Below, piece by piece: positions 7,817-16,268 of a stretch of DNA of 64,000 nt; positions within the stretch are counted from its first letter, which is position 1, and every line of letters starts with the position of its first letter. The notes beneath the pieces are model-generated. The model was given only the letters and a program-made list of their open reading frames with translations, had not been told where the DNA came from and made no database searches. Source of the stretch: an uncultured Anaerolineales bacterium (GTDB lineage: Bacteria > Chloroflexota > Anaerolineae > Anaerolineales > UBA6663); contig CALFZO010000004.1 of NCBI GenBank assembly GCA_937952305.1, positions 23,183 through 87,182 of the forward strand, given 5' to 3'. The position numbers and the translations under genes are program-made.

Positions 7817-9306
7817 TGAAGCAGAAACTGCTCACCAACGCCGAAATCATCGGCATCCTGCTCATGGGTTTTGTGGCCCTGATCACGGGCGGCTGGTCCG
7901 TGGTCATCCTGGTGGTGCTGCTGGGCGCCCTGGTCGGCGTCAACGTGCCGGCTCAGCCCGGAGCCTGGCGGCGGGCGGTGCTGCCGGGCCTGATCAGCGC
8001 CCTGGCCGTGGTGCTGGTGACCGTCTTCCACAACACCGTCATCGCCGGCTTGCCTAAGCAGGAGCACATCCCGCCGGCGTCCACCTCGTTCCTGGTCTAC
8101 CTCGGGTCACTGGGGCTGGGCACGGCCGTGGCGGTGGGGGTGGCCGCCCTGCGCTCGGCCCCCGATCCGCGCGTGCGCCGCTTCGGCCTGCTCGGCCTGC
8201 TGCTGGTCTGCGCCGTGGCCTTCCCGTTCTTCGAGCAATACGCCCAGCTCTTCTGGGCGAACGCCATCATCGTGGCCATGATCTTCGCCCTGCAGGCGCT
8301 GGGCCTGAACATCGTGGCCGGCTACGCCGGCATGCTGGATCTGGGCTACGTCGCCTTCTTCGCCATCGGCGGTTACACCATCGCCATGTTGAACTCGCCG
8401 CAGTTCAACCTGCAGATCAGCTTCTGGCTGGTGATCTGGATCGCGGCGGCGGCGGCGGCGCTGTTCGGCCTGCTGCTGGGCGCGCCCGTCATCCCGCTGC
8501 GCGGCGACTACCTGGCCATCGTCACCCTGGGCTTCGGCGAGATCGTGCCGATCGTCTTCCGCAACCTGAACGCCGTTAAGATCGCCGAGCCGCTGAGCGA
8601 GCTGGCGGCGCTGGTCTTCGGCCGGCCGGAGCTGGCGCTCTGCCTGGCCGGCTGCGTGGAGCCGCTCAACATCACCAATGGCACCGACGGCATCAACCCG
8701 ATCGGCCGGCCGGTCCTGCCGGGCGTGGCCTTCGTCACCGGCCAGTACATCCCCTGGTATTTCCTGATCCTGACGCTGCTGGCGGTCTCGGTCTTTTTCA
8801 TCTCGCGCCTGCGCCGCAGCCGCATGGGCCGGGCCTGGGTGGCCATCCGCGAGGATGAGCTGGCCGCCAACTCCATGGGCATCGACCTGGTGCGCACCAA
8901 GCTGGCGGCCTTCATGCTCGGCGCCATGTTCAGCGGCTTCGCCGGCGCCTTCTACGGCTCGTATGTCTCGTTCGTCTCGCCGGACGCCTTTGACTTCAGC
9001 ATTTCGGTCATCGTGCTGTGCATGGTCATCCTGGGCGGCACCGGCAGCATCGTGGGCGTGCTGCTGGGCGGCTTTATCATCAAAGTGGCCGACCTGCTGC
9101 TGCTGGACAAGCTCCAGGTGGTGTTGGGCGGCGTGCTGCAGGCGACGATCTTCCAAGGCATCCAGAACCAGGGCATGCAGAACTTCCTGGAGAGCCTGTT
9201 CAACGCCAGCCAGTACAAGCTGCTGCTGTTCGGCATCATCCTGGTCACCATGATGCAGTTCCGGCCGCAAGGTCTGGTGCCGAGCACCACCGAAAGGGGG
9301 CACTGA
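7816..9306 (+). CDS. livM: Branched-chain amino-acid ABC transporter permease LivM
   Basis: A 496-residue membrane protein and the partner of LivH. The N-terminal 160 residues add several hydrophobic helices beyond the usual LivM core. The core begins near NAIIVAMIFALQALGLNIVAGYAGMLDLGYVAFFAIGGY and contains GDYLAIVTLGFGEIVPI, the coupling motif GRAWVAIREDELAANSMGI, and ILGGTGSIVGVLLGG. The pattern NGTDGINPIGRP matches LivM loops that contact substrate. One base separates its stop from the livG start. Confidence 0.93.
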   Translation: MKQKLLTNAEIIGILLMGFVALITGGWSVVILVVLLGALVGVNVPAQPGAWRRAVLPGLISALAVVLVTVFHNTVIAGLPKQEHIPPASTSFLVYLGSLGLGTAVAVGVAALRSAPDPRVRRFGLLGLLLVCAVAFPFFEQYAQLFWANAIIVAMIFALQALGLNIVAGYAGMLDLGYVAFFAIGGYTIAMLNSPQFNLQISFWLVIWIAAAAAALFGLLLGAPVIPLRGDYLAIVTLGFGEIVPIVFRNLNAVKIAEPLSELAALVFGRPELALCLAGCVEPLNITNGTDGINPIGRPVLPGVAFVTGQYIPWYFLILTLLAVSVFFISRLRRSRMGRAWVAIREDELAANSMGIDLVRTKLAAFMLGAMFSGFAGAFYGSYVSFVSPDAFDFSISVIVLCMVILGGTGSIVGVLLGGFIIKVADLLLLDKLQVVLGGVLQATIFQGIQNQGMQNFLESLFNASQYKLLLFGIILVTMMQFRPQGLVPSTTERGH

Positions 9307-9307
9307 C

Positions 9308-10093
9308 ATGGCCCCGCTGCTGGACGTCCGCACCGTCTCCAAGATCTTCGGCGGCCTGGTGGCCGTCAACGCCGTGGATTTCCACATCGAGTCCGGCATG
9401 ATCGCGGGCCTGATCGGCCCGAACGGCGCCGGCAAGACCACGCTCTTTAATAACATCACCGGCCTGTATACGCCCACCAAGGGCGAGATCGTTTTCGCCG
9501 GCCAGCGCGTCAGCGGCCTCAAGCCGCACGAGGTGCAGGCCCGCGGCATCGCCCGCACTTTCCAGAACATCCGCCTGTTTGGCCAGATGTCGGCGCTGGA
9601 AAATATCCTGGTGGGCATGCACAGCCGGCTGAAGGGCAACGTCTTCGAGGCGTTCTTCCGCCCGCCGCGCGTCCGCCACGAGGAACAGGCGGCCGTGGAC
9701 AAAGCCCTGGACCTGCTGGACTTCGTGGGGCTGGGCCGCCAGTACGCGGATTGGCCGGCCCGCAACCTGCCCTACGGCCTGCAGCGCCGGCTGGAGATCG
9801 CCCGCGCCCTGGCCTCCGATCCCAAACTGCTGCTGCTGGATGAGCCCACCGCCGGCATGAACCCGGCCGAAACGGCCGACCTGACCCAGTTCATCCACCG
9901 CCTGCGCAAAGAGCGCGGCCTGACCATCCTGCTGATCGAGCACGACATGCGCGTGGTCATGGGCATCTCCGACCGGGTCTCGGTGCTGGACCACGGCGAA
10001 AAGATCGCCGAAGGCTCTCCGGGCGAGGTCCAGCGCGACCCGCGGGTGATCGAGGCCTACCTGGGTAAAGGCACTGCCAGCCAGGGGAAGTAA
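9308..10093 (+). CDS. livG: Branched-chain amino-acid ABC transporter ATP-binding protein LivG
   Basis: A 261-residue cytoplasmic ATPase. The Walker A is GPNGAGKTT (residues about 37-45), the variant signature is LPYGLQRRLEIARAL, the Walker B is LLLLDEPTAGMNP, and the switch histidine is in LLIEHDMRVVM. GIARTFQNIRLF and the long insert around residues 100-130 are typical of LivG rather than LivF. It pairs with LivF to drive import. Confidence 0.95.
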   Translation: MAPLLDVRTVSKIFGGLVAVNAVDFHIESGMIAGLIGPNGAGKTTLFNNITGLYTPTKGEIVFAGQRVSGLKPHEVQARGIARTFQNIRLFGQMSALENILVGMHSRLKGNVFEAFFRPPRVRHEEQAAVDKALDLLDFVGLGRQYADWPARNLPYGLQRRLEIARALASDPKLLLLDEPTAGMNPAETADLTQFIHRLRKERGLTILLIEHDMRVVMGISDRVSVLDHGEKIAEGSPGEVQRDPRVIEAYLGKGTASQGK

Positions 10094-10098
10094 CCACC

Positions 10099-10812
10099 AT
10101 GCCGATGCTTGAACTTCAGGACATCCACGCCTACTACGGCAACATCCACGCCCTTAAGGGCATCTCGCTGACCATCGAGAAGGGCGAGATCGTCACCCTG
10201 ATCGGCGCCAACGGGGCCGGCAAGACCACCACCCTGCGCACCATTCAAGGCCTGATCCGCCCGCGCGGCGGTTCGATCAAGCTGGAGGGCGAGGAGTTGA
10301 CCAAGCTGCCCGCCCACGAGGTCAACCGGCGCGGCATCTGCCAGAGCCCGGAAGGCCGCCTGATCTTCCCGCGGATGTCGGTCCAGGAGAACCTGGAGAT
10401 GGGGGCGTTCACGCGCACGGACAAGGACGGCATCGCCCGTGACCTGGAACGTGTCTTCAGCCTGTTTCCGCGCCTCAAGGAGCGCGTCCGCCAGAAAGGC
10501 GGCACCCTTTCCGGCGGCGAGCAGCAGATGCTGGCGATGGCCCGGGCGATGATGGGGAGCCCGCGCGTCCTGCTGCTGGATGAACCGTCGATGGGTTTGG
10601 CGCCGCTGCTGGTGGAGTCGATCTTCGACACGATCCAGGCGCTCAACCAGCAAGGGATCACCATCCTGTTGGTGGAGCAGAACGCGCGCATGGCCCTGGG
10701 CATCGCCCATCGCGGCTATGTGCTGCAGACCGGCGAAATCCGCCTGCAGGGCGATGCCGCCAAACTGCGCGACGACGAGGAAGTGCGCAAGACCTACCTG
10801 GGCGAGGGCTGA
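10099..10812 (+). CDS. livF: Branched-chain amino-acid ABC transporter ATP-binding protein LivF
   Basis: A 237-residue ATPase: Walker A GANGAGKTT, canonical signature LSGGEQQMLAMARAM, Walker B VLLLDEPSMGLAPLLVE, switch histidine position replaced by Gln in LLVEQNARMAL (normal for LivF). ICQSPEGRLIFPRMSVQENLEMGA is diagnostic for LivF. It starts 5 bp after livG and is the last gene of the operon; no strong terminator follows. Confidence 0.95.
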   Translation: MPMLELQDIHAYYGNIHALKGISLTIEKGEIVTLIGANGAGKTTTLRTIQGLIRPRGGSIKLEGEELTKLPAHEVNRRGICQSPEGRLIFPRMSVQENLEMGAFTRTDKDGIARDLERVFSLFPRLKERVRQKGGTLSGGEQQMLAMARAMMGSPRVLLLDEPSMGLAPLLVESIFDTIQALNQQGITILLVEQNARMALGIAHRGYVLQTGEIRLQGDAAKLRDDEEVRKTYLGEG

Positions 10813-10856
10813 CGCTGGGCCGCCCTGCGCCGGCAGCGCCGATTACGTCCGGAAAG

Positions 10857-10885
10857 TCGTCACCCACCAGGTTATACGCTATACT
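10857..10885 (+). promoter_or_regulatory. Promoter for the TPR/MshEN-like gene
   Basis: TCGTCA (10857-10862), a 17-bp spacer and TATACT (10880-10885). The predicted start site is near 10892, about 60 nt before the ATG at 10954. It separates this gene from the importer operon. Confidence 0.5.
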
Positions 10886-10953
10886 AGGTAGTACCCGGAC
10901 GTGAATTTGGGACCGTCTGGGGCGAGGTGTACCAGCGGGGGACTCGGACCCTT

Positions 10954-11496
10954 ATGAACGCGGACACGCTGTACGACCGGGCGACTCTCGCCATTCGCAC
11001 ACGCCAACTGGACGAGGCGCGCCGTCTGCTGTTTGAGGCGGTGCGTCTCGACGCGCAGCATGAGCGCGCCTGGCTGGCGCTGGCGTCCGTGTTAACCGAC
11101 ATGGAGCAGGCCATCGACTGCCTGCGGCGCGTCCTGGCCATCAACCCGGACAACCGCACCGCCCGCGAATGGCTGGCCCTGGCCCTGCAAGAGCGGGCCC
11201 GGCAGGAGGCCGTGGCCGAGCACAACGCCGACCCGGCGCTGGCCGAAATCCCCATTGACGAGCCCGGCGACGAAGACCGGCCGGTGCCGCGCCTGGGCAA
11301 GTATCTCCTGGACTACAAGTTCATCACCGCCGACCAGCTCAAGACCGCCTTGCTGGCCCAGCGCCGCGACGTGGACGCCGGCCAGGCCCGGCGCCTGGGC
11401 GATATCCTCCTCGAGCAGGGTTCCATCACCCGCGACCGCCTGGACTTCGCGCTCCGCGAACAAAACCGCAACTTCTACAGCCTGATCGACGAGTGA
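10954..11496 (+). CDS. TPR protein with C-terminal tandem MshEN-like repeats
   Basis: 180 residues from the ATG at 10954; an in-frame GTG at 10927 would add nine. Residues 1-75 form two to three TPR-like helix pairs (ARRLLFEAVRLDAQHERAWLALA, then CLRRVLAINPDNRTAREWLALAL). Residues about 110-170 hold two repeats of the pattern RLGxxLLxxxxITxxxLxxALxxQ: RLGKYLLDYKFITADQLKTAL and RLGDILLEQGSITRDRLDFAL. This resembles the GspE/MshE N-terminal (MshEN) domain, which in some ATPases binds c-di-GMP. The first repeat has Lys where the consensus has Gly, so binding is uncertain. No ATPase follows. Confidence 0.7.
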   Translation: MNADTLYDRATLAIRTRQLDEARRLLFEAVRLDAQHERAWLALASVLTDMEQAIDCLRRVLAINPDNRTAREWLALALQERARQEAVAEHNADPALAEIPIDEPGDEDRPVPRLGKYLLDYKFITADQLKTALLAQRRDVDAGQARRLGDILLEQGSITRDRLDFALREQNRNFYSLIDE

Positions 11497-11565
11497 TCCG
11501 GCGATCCTGCCCGGCGCTGCAACCTACCGGCTCCGTTTACGTAGACCCATTACGGAGGTGCTGCC

Positions 11566-11973
11566 ATGGCTGACTCGCAGGAAAAACGCAATCTCCTCGG
11601 CCCGTATATCCCGCAGGGCAACGTCGTGCGCGAGGTCGTCCAGCAGATCAAGCTGGCCTACAACCTGATGCTGGACGGACGCGTGCATCCCGTCACCAAG
11701 CTCATCCCGGTGGCGGCGGTGCTCTACTTGTTCATGCCCCTGGATGTGCTGCCGGATGTGGTCCTGGGCCTGGGCCAGCTCGACGACCTGGCCATCGTCA
11801 CGCTCGGTCTGCGGACGTTCTTTGAGTTCGCGCCGCCCGAGGTGGTGCACGAACACCTCAAGCGCCTGGCCGAGGGCGTCCGCTGGAATGTCACCGATAC
11901 GCCGCCGACGGCCCCCGCCAAACCCAAGGACGACGGCGACGTGGTCGAGGGCCAGTATCGCGCCGACGAGTAA
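11566..11973 (+). CDS. DUF1232 (YkvA-like) membrane-associated protein
   Basis: 135 residues. Residues 44-80 contain the DUF1232 signature: a hydrophobic helix with LFMPLDVLPDVVLGLGQLDD, then LAIVTLGLRTFFEF. The family is widespread and its function is unknown; the conserved P-D-x-x-P-D loop follows a membrane-inserted helix. The C-terminal 30 residues are Pro/Asp-rich and probably disordered. A good GGAGGTG ribosome site precedes the ATG. It follows the TPR gene by 69 bp and is closed by a strong terminator at 12007. Confidence 0.85.
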   Translation: MADSQEKRNLLGPYIPQGNVVREVVQQIKLAYNLMLDGRVHPVTKLIPVAAVLYLFMPLDVLPDVVLGLGQLDDLAIVTLGLRTFFEFAPPEVVHEHLKRLAEGVRWNVTDTPPTAPAKPKDDGDVVEGQYRADE

Positions 11974-12006
11974 ACGGGCCGGGCCTGGATCAAACGCAAC
12001 GCCGAC

Positions 12007-12034
12007 AGCGGGTCTCCGGACCCGCTTTTTGTTT
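12007..12034 (+). terminator. Rho-independent terminator after DUF1232 gene
   Basis: AGCGGGTC (12007-12014), TCCG loop, GACCCGCT (12019-12026), then TTTTT and GTTT. This is a textbook intrinsic terminator. Its T-tract overlaps the -35 position of the next promoter. Confidence 0.9.
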
Positions 12035-12048
12035 GGGGCGCGGCGGCG

Positions 12049-12072
12049 TGCTACAATTAGATATCCTAACTA
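12049..12072 (+). promoter_or_regulatory. Extended -10 promoter and probable MarR operator
   Basis: TGC at 12049-12051 followed directly by TACAAT (12052-12057) makes an extended -10. The downstream stretch TTAGATATCCTAA (12057-12069) is an imperfect palindrome of the TTAG...CTAA type used by MarR-family repressors and would cover the transcription start near 12064. The MarR gene begins 26 nt later, so autoregulation is likely. Confidence 0.6.
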
Positions 12073-12089
12073 TTCGGGGATGGAACTAA

Positions 12090-12536
12090 ATGCCGCAATC
12101 GGCCCAAGCCTGCGCCCGCGCCGTGCTGGAGGGCGTGCCCGAAGTGACCCGGGTGATCCGCGCCCAGATGCGGCAGCACCGGGGGACGGCGCTGAGCGTG
12201 CCGCAGTTCCGGACGCTGGTGCTGCTGGAGGCTGAGCCCGGCGCGGCGTTGTCGCGCGTGGCCGAGCACGTCGGCCTGACCCGGCCGTCCGCGTCGACGC
12301 TGGTGGACGGGCTGGTCCAGCGCGCGCTGGTGGCCCGCCAGCCACACCCCACGGACCGCCGCCGGATCGCGCTGGCGCTCACCGCGCATGGGCGGACCGT
12401 GGTCACGTCCGCGCGCCGGCAGACGCAGGCTTTCCTGGCTGAACACCTGACGGCGCTGTCCGACGGGCAGCGCGCCACGATCGTCGAGGCCATGCGCCTG
12501 CTGAGCCAGGCCTTTGCGTCCACCCCCGCCGCCTGA
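12090..12536 (+). CDS. MarR-family transcriptional regulator
   Basis: 148 residues, standard for MarR. The winged helix-turn-helix spans about residues 30-100: LSVPQFRTLVLLEAEPGAALSRVAEHVGLTRPSASTLVDGLVQRALV, then the wing RQPHPTDRRRIALALTAHG. Helices at both ends would form the dimer interface. It is followed after 7 bp by an MFS exporter gene, the usual arrangement in which a ligand-responsive MarR repressor controls its own efflux pump. Confidence 0.93.
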   Translation: MPQSAQACARAVLEGVPEVTRVIRAQMRQHRGTALSVPQFRTLVLLEAEPGAALSRVAEHVGLTRPSASTLVDGLVQRALVARQPHPTDRRRIALALTAHGRTVVTSARRQTQAFLAEHLTALSDGQRATIVEAMRLLSQAFASTPAA

Positions 12537-12543
12537 CTCCGCC

Positions 12544-13818
12544 ATGGAACGTGAAACCGACCGCGCTCAGAACCCGGCCTCCGCCGCGCCGGACCGCGCC
12601 GCCTTCGGCGCCCCGAAGACGTTTGCGGCTTTGCGGCATGCCAACTACCGCCTGTATTTCGGCGGCCAACTGGTGTCGGTGGCCGGCACCTGGATGCAGA
12701 TCGTGGCCCAGGGCTGGCTGGTGTACGAACTGAGCCGGTCCGAGCTGACGCTGGGTCTGGTGGGCTTCGCCTCGGCCGTGCCGGCGCTGCTGGTGTCGCC
12801 GTGGGGCGGGGTGGTGGTGGACCGCGTGCCCAAGCGCGCCCTGCTGGTGGCCACGCAGGCGGCGGCCATGCTGCTGGCCTTCATCCTGGCCGCCCTGACC
12901 TTCACCGGCCTGGTCCAGGTCTGGCACATCCTGGCGCTCTCGGCGGCCCTGGGCGTGGTGAACGCCTTCGACGGTCCCGGACGCCAGGCCTTCGTCGTCG
13001 AGATGGTCGGCCGCGAGGACCTCACCAACGCCATCGCCCTGAACTCGATGATGTTCAACGGCGCGCGCGTCATCGGCCCGGCCGTGGCCGGCGTGCTGCT
13101 GGCCGCCTTCGGCGCCCCGTGGTGCTTCCTGCTGAACGGCCTGTCGTTCCTGGCCGTCATCGCCGGCCTGCTGGCCATGCGCCTGACGCCGGCCCCCCGC
13201 GCCGGGCACGGCGAGCCCCCCTGGCGCCAGCTGCAGGCCGGCCTGGGCTATGTCTATCGCAACGCCGAGATCTTTGCGCTGCTGCTGCTGGCCCTGATCT
13301 TCAGCGTCTTCGGGATCTCCTACGGCGCCATCCTGCCGGCCTTTGTGGACCGCGTCTTGGGCAGCGGGCCGACGGTGTACGGCACCCTCAACGCCGCCAC
13401 CGGGCTGGGCGCGGTCTGCGGCGCCTTCGTGGTGGCGCGCTACGGAGACCGCGGCCGGCGCGGGCGCTGGCTGGCCTGGGCCAACCTGGCCTTTCCGGTG
13501 GTGCTGCTGCTGTTCGCCTACACGGCCTATGTGCCGCTGGCGCTGTTCCTGGCCTTCTGGCTCGGCGTCGGCTTCATGCTGCAGTTCACGCTGATCAACA
13601 CCCTCCTGCAGACCCGCGTCGCCGACGCTATGCGCGGCCGGGTGCTCAGCCTGTACACGCTGACCTTCTTCGGGTTCGCGCCGTTCGGCAACCTGGCCAT
13701 TGGCATCCTGGCCGAGGCTTGGGGCCTGAGCCTGACCATGGGGCTCAGCGCCGGCATCGCCCTACTGCTGGCCTGCGCCGTGCTGGTGATTGTGCCGCGG
13801 CTGCGTCAGCTTCCCTAA
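12544..13818 (+). CDS. MFS transporter of the EntS/MFS_3 type
   Basis: About 424 residues from the ATG at 12544, with roughly 12 transmembrane helices. The opening FAALRHANYRLYFGGQLVSVAGTWMQIVAQGWLVYELS is typical of the enterobactin exporter-like MFS_3 family, and the loop-2 motif appears as DRVPKRALLVATQ. NAIALNSMMFNGARVIGPAVAGVL and a terminal LRQLP fit the family. Cotranscribed with the MarR gene, it is probably a drug or metabolite efflux pump; the substrate is unknown. An in-frame upstream TTG (12514) overlaps marR and is less likely as start. Confidence 0.9.
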   Translation: MERETDRAQNPASAAPDRAAFGAPKTFAALRHANYRLYFGGQLVSVAGTWMQIVAQGWLVYELSRSELTLGLVGFASAVPALLVSPWGGVVVDRVPKRALLVATQAAAMLLAFILAALTFTGLVQVWHILALSAALGVVNAFDGPGRQAFVVEMVGREDLTNAIALNSMMFNGARVIGPAVAGVLLAAFGAPWCFLLNGLSFLAVIAGLLAMRLTPAPRAGHGEPPWRQLQAGLGYVYRNAEIFALLLLALIFSVFGISYGAILPAFVDRVLGSGPTVYGTLNAATGLGAVCGAFVVARYGDRGRRGRWLAWANLAFPVVLLLFAYTAYVPLALFLAFWLGVGFMLQFTLINTLLQTRVADAMRGRVLSLYTLTFFGFAPFGNLAIGILAEAWGLSLTMGLSAGIALLLACAVLVIVPRLRQLP

Positions 13819-13852
13819 CGCGGCCACTGGCCGGCCGCGCCCCCAAAACGAA

Positions 13853-13880
13853 GCCGCCCGTCCAGACCTGGACGGGCGGC
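13853..13880. terminator. Bidirectional terminator between MFS gene and rimO
   Basis: GCCGCCCGTCCAG (13853-13865) pairs perfectly with CTGGACGGGCGGC (13868-13880). On the minus strand it is followed by TTCGTTTT, so it serves mainly rimO. On the plus strand the tail is GTTGATT. Confidence 0.85.
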
Positions 13881-13913
13881 GTTGATTCCTGCCAAAGGCC
13901 GACGCGGGTGCGC

Positions 13914-15311
13914 TCAGCCCGCCACGGTGACGTTGGGCGCGCGCGGGGCGCTCACCACCTGGGCCGGCGTGGTGTCCACGGTGCCCGAGACGTCGTAGGC
14001 CATCGCGCCGGAGACGCGCACCGGCACCATTTCACCCACCGGCACCTCGCCGTCCACGATCACCAGCCCGTCGATCTCCGGCGCGTCGCGGTAGCTGCGG
14101 CCCACGCTCAGCCCGTCGCCGTGGCCCTCGATCAGGACCTTGAGCGTCTGGCCGATGAGGGCCTGGTTCTTCTCCAGGGCGATGCGCTGCTGGAGCGCCA
14201 TCAACTGGTCGCGGCGCGCCTGCTTCACGGCCTCGGGCACCGGGTCACCCAGGGCGGCCGAAGTGGTGCCGGGCTCGTACGAGAACGTGAAGGCGCCGAT
14301 CCGGTCGAAGCGCAGGGCCTGGACGAAGTCGAGCAGGGCCTGGAACTCAGCGTCGGTCTCGCCCGGGTAGCCGACGATGAACGTGGACCGGATCGCCAGG
14401 TCCGGCATGGCCGCGCGCATCTTGGCCAGCGTGCGATGCACCCAGTCCAGGTTGGACGGCCGGCGCATGCGGTAGAGCGTGTCTGGGTGGCCGTGCTGGA
14501 GCGGGATGTCCAGGTAGTGGGCGATCTGCGGGTGGGCCGCCATCGTCTCGATCAGGCGGTCGGTGACGTAGCCCGGGAACGCGTACATCACCCGCAGCCA
14601 GTCGATGTCCGGCACGGCGCGCACCAACTCATCCAGCAGCTGGGCCAGCCCGTCTTTCATCCCCAGGTCGTGGCCGTAGTCGGTGGTGTCCTGGGCGATC
14701 AGCAATATCTCGCGCACGCCCCGGTCGCGCAGCGCGCGGGCCTCGTCCAGGATCGCGGCCACTGGGCGTGAGACGGCCGTGCCCTTGATGAGCGGAATGG
14801 CGCAGAACGCGCACGGGCGGCGGCAGCCGTCGGCGATCTTGAGGTAGGCGCTAGCGCCCTGGATGGCGACGCGGGCCGCGCCGTGTTCGTCTGAGCCGAC
14901 CACGGCCGCGTTCTCGGGCAGGTGGTAGAGCGGCTCCGGCTGGCCGCGCTCGCGCAGGCGCTGCACGAAATCGACGATGTCCATCCAGCGGCGCGTGCCG
15001 ATCAGGCCGTCCAGCCCCGGCACCCACTTGAGCAGCTCGCCGCCGTAGCGCTGGGACAGGCAGCCGGCCGCGATCAGCAGCTGGCCGCGCCGTTTGCCGG
15101 CGGCCAGCTGGTTGAGAACGTCCACCGACTCCTGTTTAGCCGGGCCGATAAAGCCGCAGGTGTTGACGATGAGGACCTCGGCCCGGTCGGGGTCGGGCGT
15201 GGCCGCGTAACCGGATTGGCCCAGAAGTTGGGCCATGCTCTCCGAGTCTACCGTATTTTTCGAGCAGCCCAGGCTGACCAGGTGGAAGTGCTTTGCCTTG
15301 ATTTTCGCCAT
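13914..15311 (-). CDS. rimO: Ribosomal protein S12 methylthiotransferase RimO
   Basis: A 465-residue radical-SAM methylthiotransferase that adds a methylthio group to a conserved Asp of ribosomal protein S12. The N-terminal MTTase domain carries three cluster cysteines (Cys16 in SLGCSKN, Cys52 in VNTCGF, Cys84 in AAGCLSQRY). The radical-SAM cluster motif CRRPCAFC gives Cys163, Cys167 and Cys170. AQDTTDYGHDLG and DIPLQHGHP are RimO-like. A TRAM domain follows at about residues 385-450. SLGCSKNTVDSE and the absence of MiaB-type motifs favour RimO over MiaB. Confidence 0.93.
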   Translation of the reverse strand: MAKIKAKHFHLVSLGCSKNTVDSESMAQLLGQSGYAATPDPDRAEVLIVNTCGFIGPAKQESVDVLNQLAAGKRRGQLLIAAGCLSQRYGGELLKWVPGLDGLIGTRRWMDIVDFVQRLRERGQPEPLYHLPENAAVVGSDEHGAARVAIQGASAYLKIADGCRRPCAFCAIPLIKGTAVSRPVAAILDEARALRDRGVREILLIAQDTTDYGHDLGMKDGLAQLLDELVRAVPDIDWLRVMYAFPGYVTDRLIETMAAHPQIAHYLDIPLQHGHPDTLYRMRRPSNLDWVHRTLAKMRAAMPDLAIRSTFIVGYPGETDAEFQALLDFVQALRFDRIGAFTFSYEPGTTSAALGDPVPEAVKQARRDQLMALQQRIALEKNQALIGQTLKVLIEGHGDGLSVGRSYRDAPEIDGLVIVDGEVPVGEMVPVRVSGAMAYDVSGTVDTTPAQVVSAPRAPNVTVAG

Positions 15312-15343
15312 CGTCTGATACCGCGTTTCTACCTATGAATTGA

Positions 15344-16171
15344 TCACGGAGTCGCCGTGGCCGTCGGCGTGGGCGTGACGGCGCCAGCCAGCGTCCACAG
15401 CCGGATGACCACTTCGCCTAAAACGCCCAGCGTGCCCTGGTCCTGGCCGTTGAAGACCACGCGCGTGCCGCGGCCGTTGCCGGTCCACAGCTCGACGACC
15501 GTGTTGCCGACGAACTCGCGCGTCTCACCCGGCGCCATCTGGCCGACGAAAGTCTCGGCTCCGTCCACCAGCGCGCGCAGCCACAGCCGCTGCTCGGCGC
15601 GGACCACCACGTTGACGCCGACGTAGTTGGGCCGCGGCGTCGGCAGCGCGGCGGTGGGGCTGGCGGCCACGGTCGGCGTCGCGCTGGGCAGAGCCGTCGC
15701 CGGCGTCCCCGCCACGCTGACGGCCGCGCGGGTGGCGGTGGGTGTGGCGGGGGCGGCCAGGGAGGCCCAGAGTTGCAGGGCGCCCCAGATCAGCACCACT
15801 GCCACCAGGGCCGTTACCAGCACCCCGACAACCAGGTCGCGCGTGAAGATGCGGCGCCAGCCGCCGCGGACGGGCGGCCGGCCGTTCTGGGCGGCGGCCG
15901 GCCGCGGCGCGGCCCGCCCATTGCCCACCGGACGGGCGCGGCTGCGCGACGGCGTGAGGCCGGCCAGAAGCGCGTCCGCGTCCAGGTCCAGGTATTCGGC
16001 GTAGTTGCGCAGGAAGCCGCGGGCCTGGGTCAAGGACGCGAAGGCCGCGAAATCCTCGGCCTCCAGCGCGGCCAAGAGCTTGGCCCGGATGCGCGTCTGG
16101 CGCTCGGCGTCTTCCAGAGTGACGCCGCGCGCTTCGCGCGCCCCCCGCAGTTGCTCCCCGATGCTGTCCAT
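15344..16171 (-). CDS. RodZ-like membrane protein with Xre-type helix-turn-helix
   Basis: 275 residues. The N-terminal 70 residues are the RodZ helix-turn-helix (IGEQLRGAREARGVTLEDAERQTRI, KLLAALEAEDF, ARGFLRNYAEYLDLDADALL). An Arg/Pro-rich linker and one transmembrane helix (VVGVLVTALVAVVLIWGALQLW, about 114-135) follow, then an outside Thr/Pro-rich linker and a DUF4115-like beta domain (VVVRAEQRLWLRALVDGAETFVG). RodZ anchors the MreB cytoskeleton in rods, but no mre genes are in the window, so the role is inferred from architecture. The last residues are a PTPTATATP tail. Confidence 0.8.
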   Translation of the reverse strand: MDSIGEQLRGAREARGVTLEDAERQTRIRAKLLAALEAEDFAAFASLTQARGFLRNYAEYLDLDADALLAGLTPSRSRARPVGNGRAAPRPAAAQNGRPPVRGGWRRIFTRDLVVGVLVTALVAVVLIWGALQLWASLAAPATPTATRAAVSVAGTPATALPSATPTVAASPTAALPTPRPNYVGVNVVVRAEQRLWLRALVDGAETFVGQMAPGETREFVGNTVVELWTGNGRGTRVVFNGQDQGTLGVLGEVVIRLWTLAGAVTPTPTATATP

Positions 16172-16197
16172 GCGGGCCTACGAGTGCTCAGACAACA

Positions 16198-16233
16198 AAG
16201 CCATCGGCTTGGCGCAAGGCAGGCCGATGGCTT
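16198..16233 (-). terminator. Terminator after rplI
   Basis: AAGCCATCGGC (16198-16208) pairs perfectly with GCCGATGGCTT (16223-16233). Read on the minus strand the stem is followed by TTTGTTGTC, an intrinsic terminator 36 bp downstream of the rplI stop. Confidence 0.8.
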
Positions 16234-16268
16234 CGCGTTGGTCTGGGCGGGATGTCTGGGTGGCGGGA

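Noticed and set aside
8107..9765. A 552-codon minus-strand frame opposite livM-livG
   Set aside because: Shadow of the importer genes; no domain is recognisable.
12801..14771. A 656-codon plus-strand frame across the MFS gene and rimO
   Set aside because: It overlaps two well-supported genes and a terminator, with Arg/Gly/Pro-rich nonsense composition.
13914..15311. MiaB or MtaB instead of RimO
   Set aside because: The SLGCSKN start, CRRPCAFCAIP cluster and AQDTTDYGHD segment match RimO better than the tRNA methylthiotransferases.
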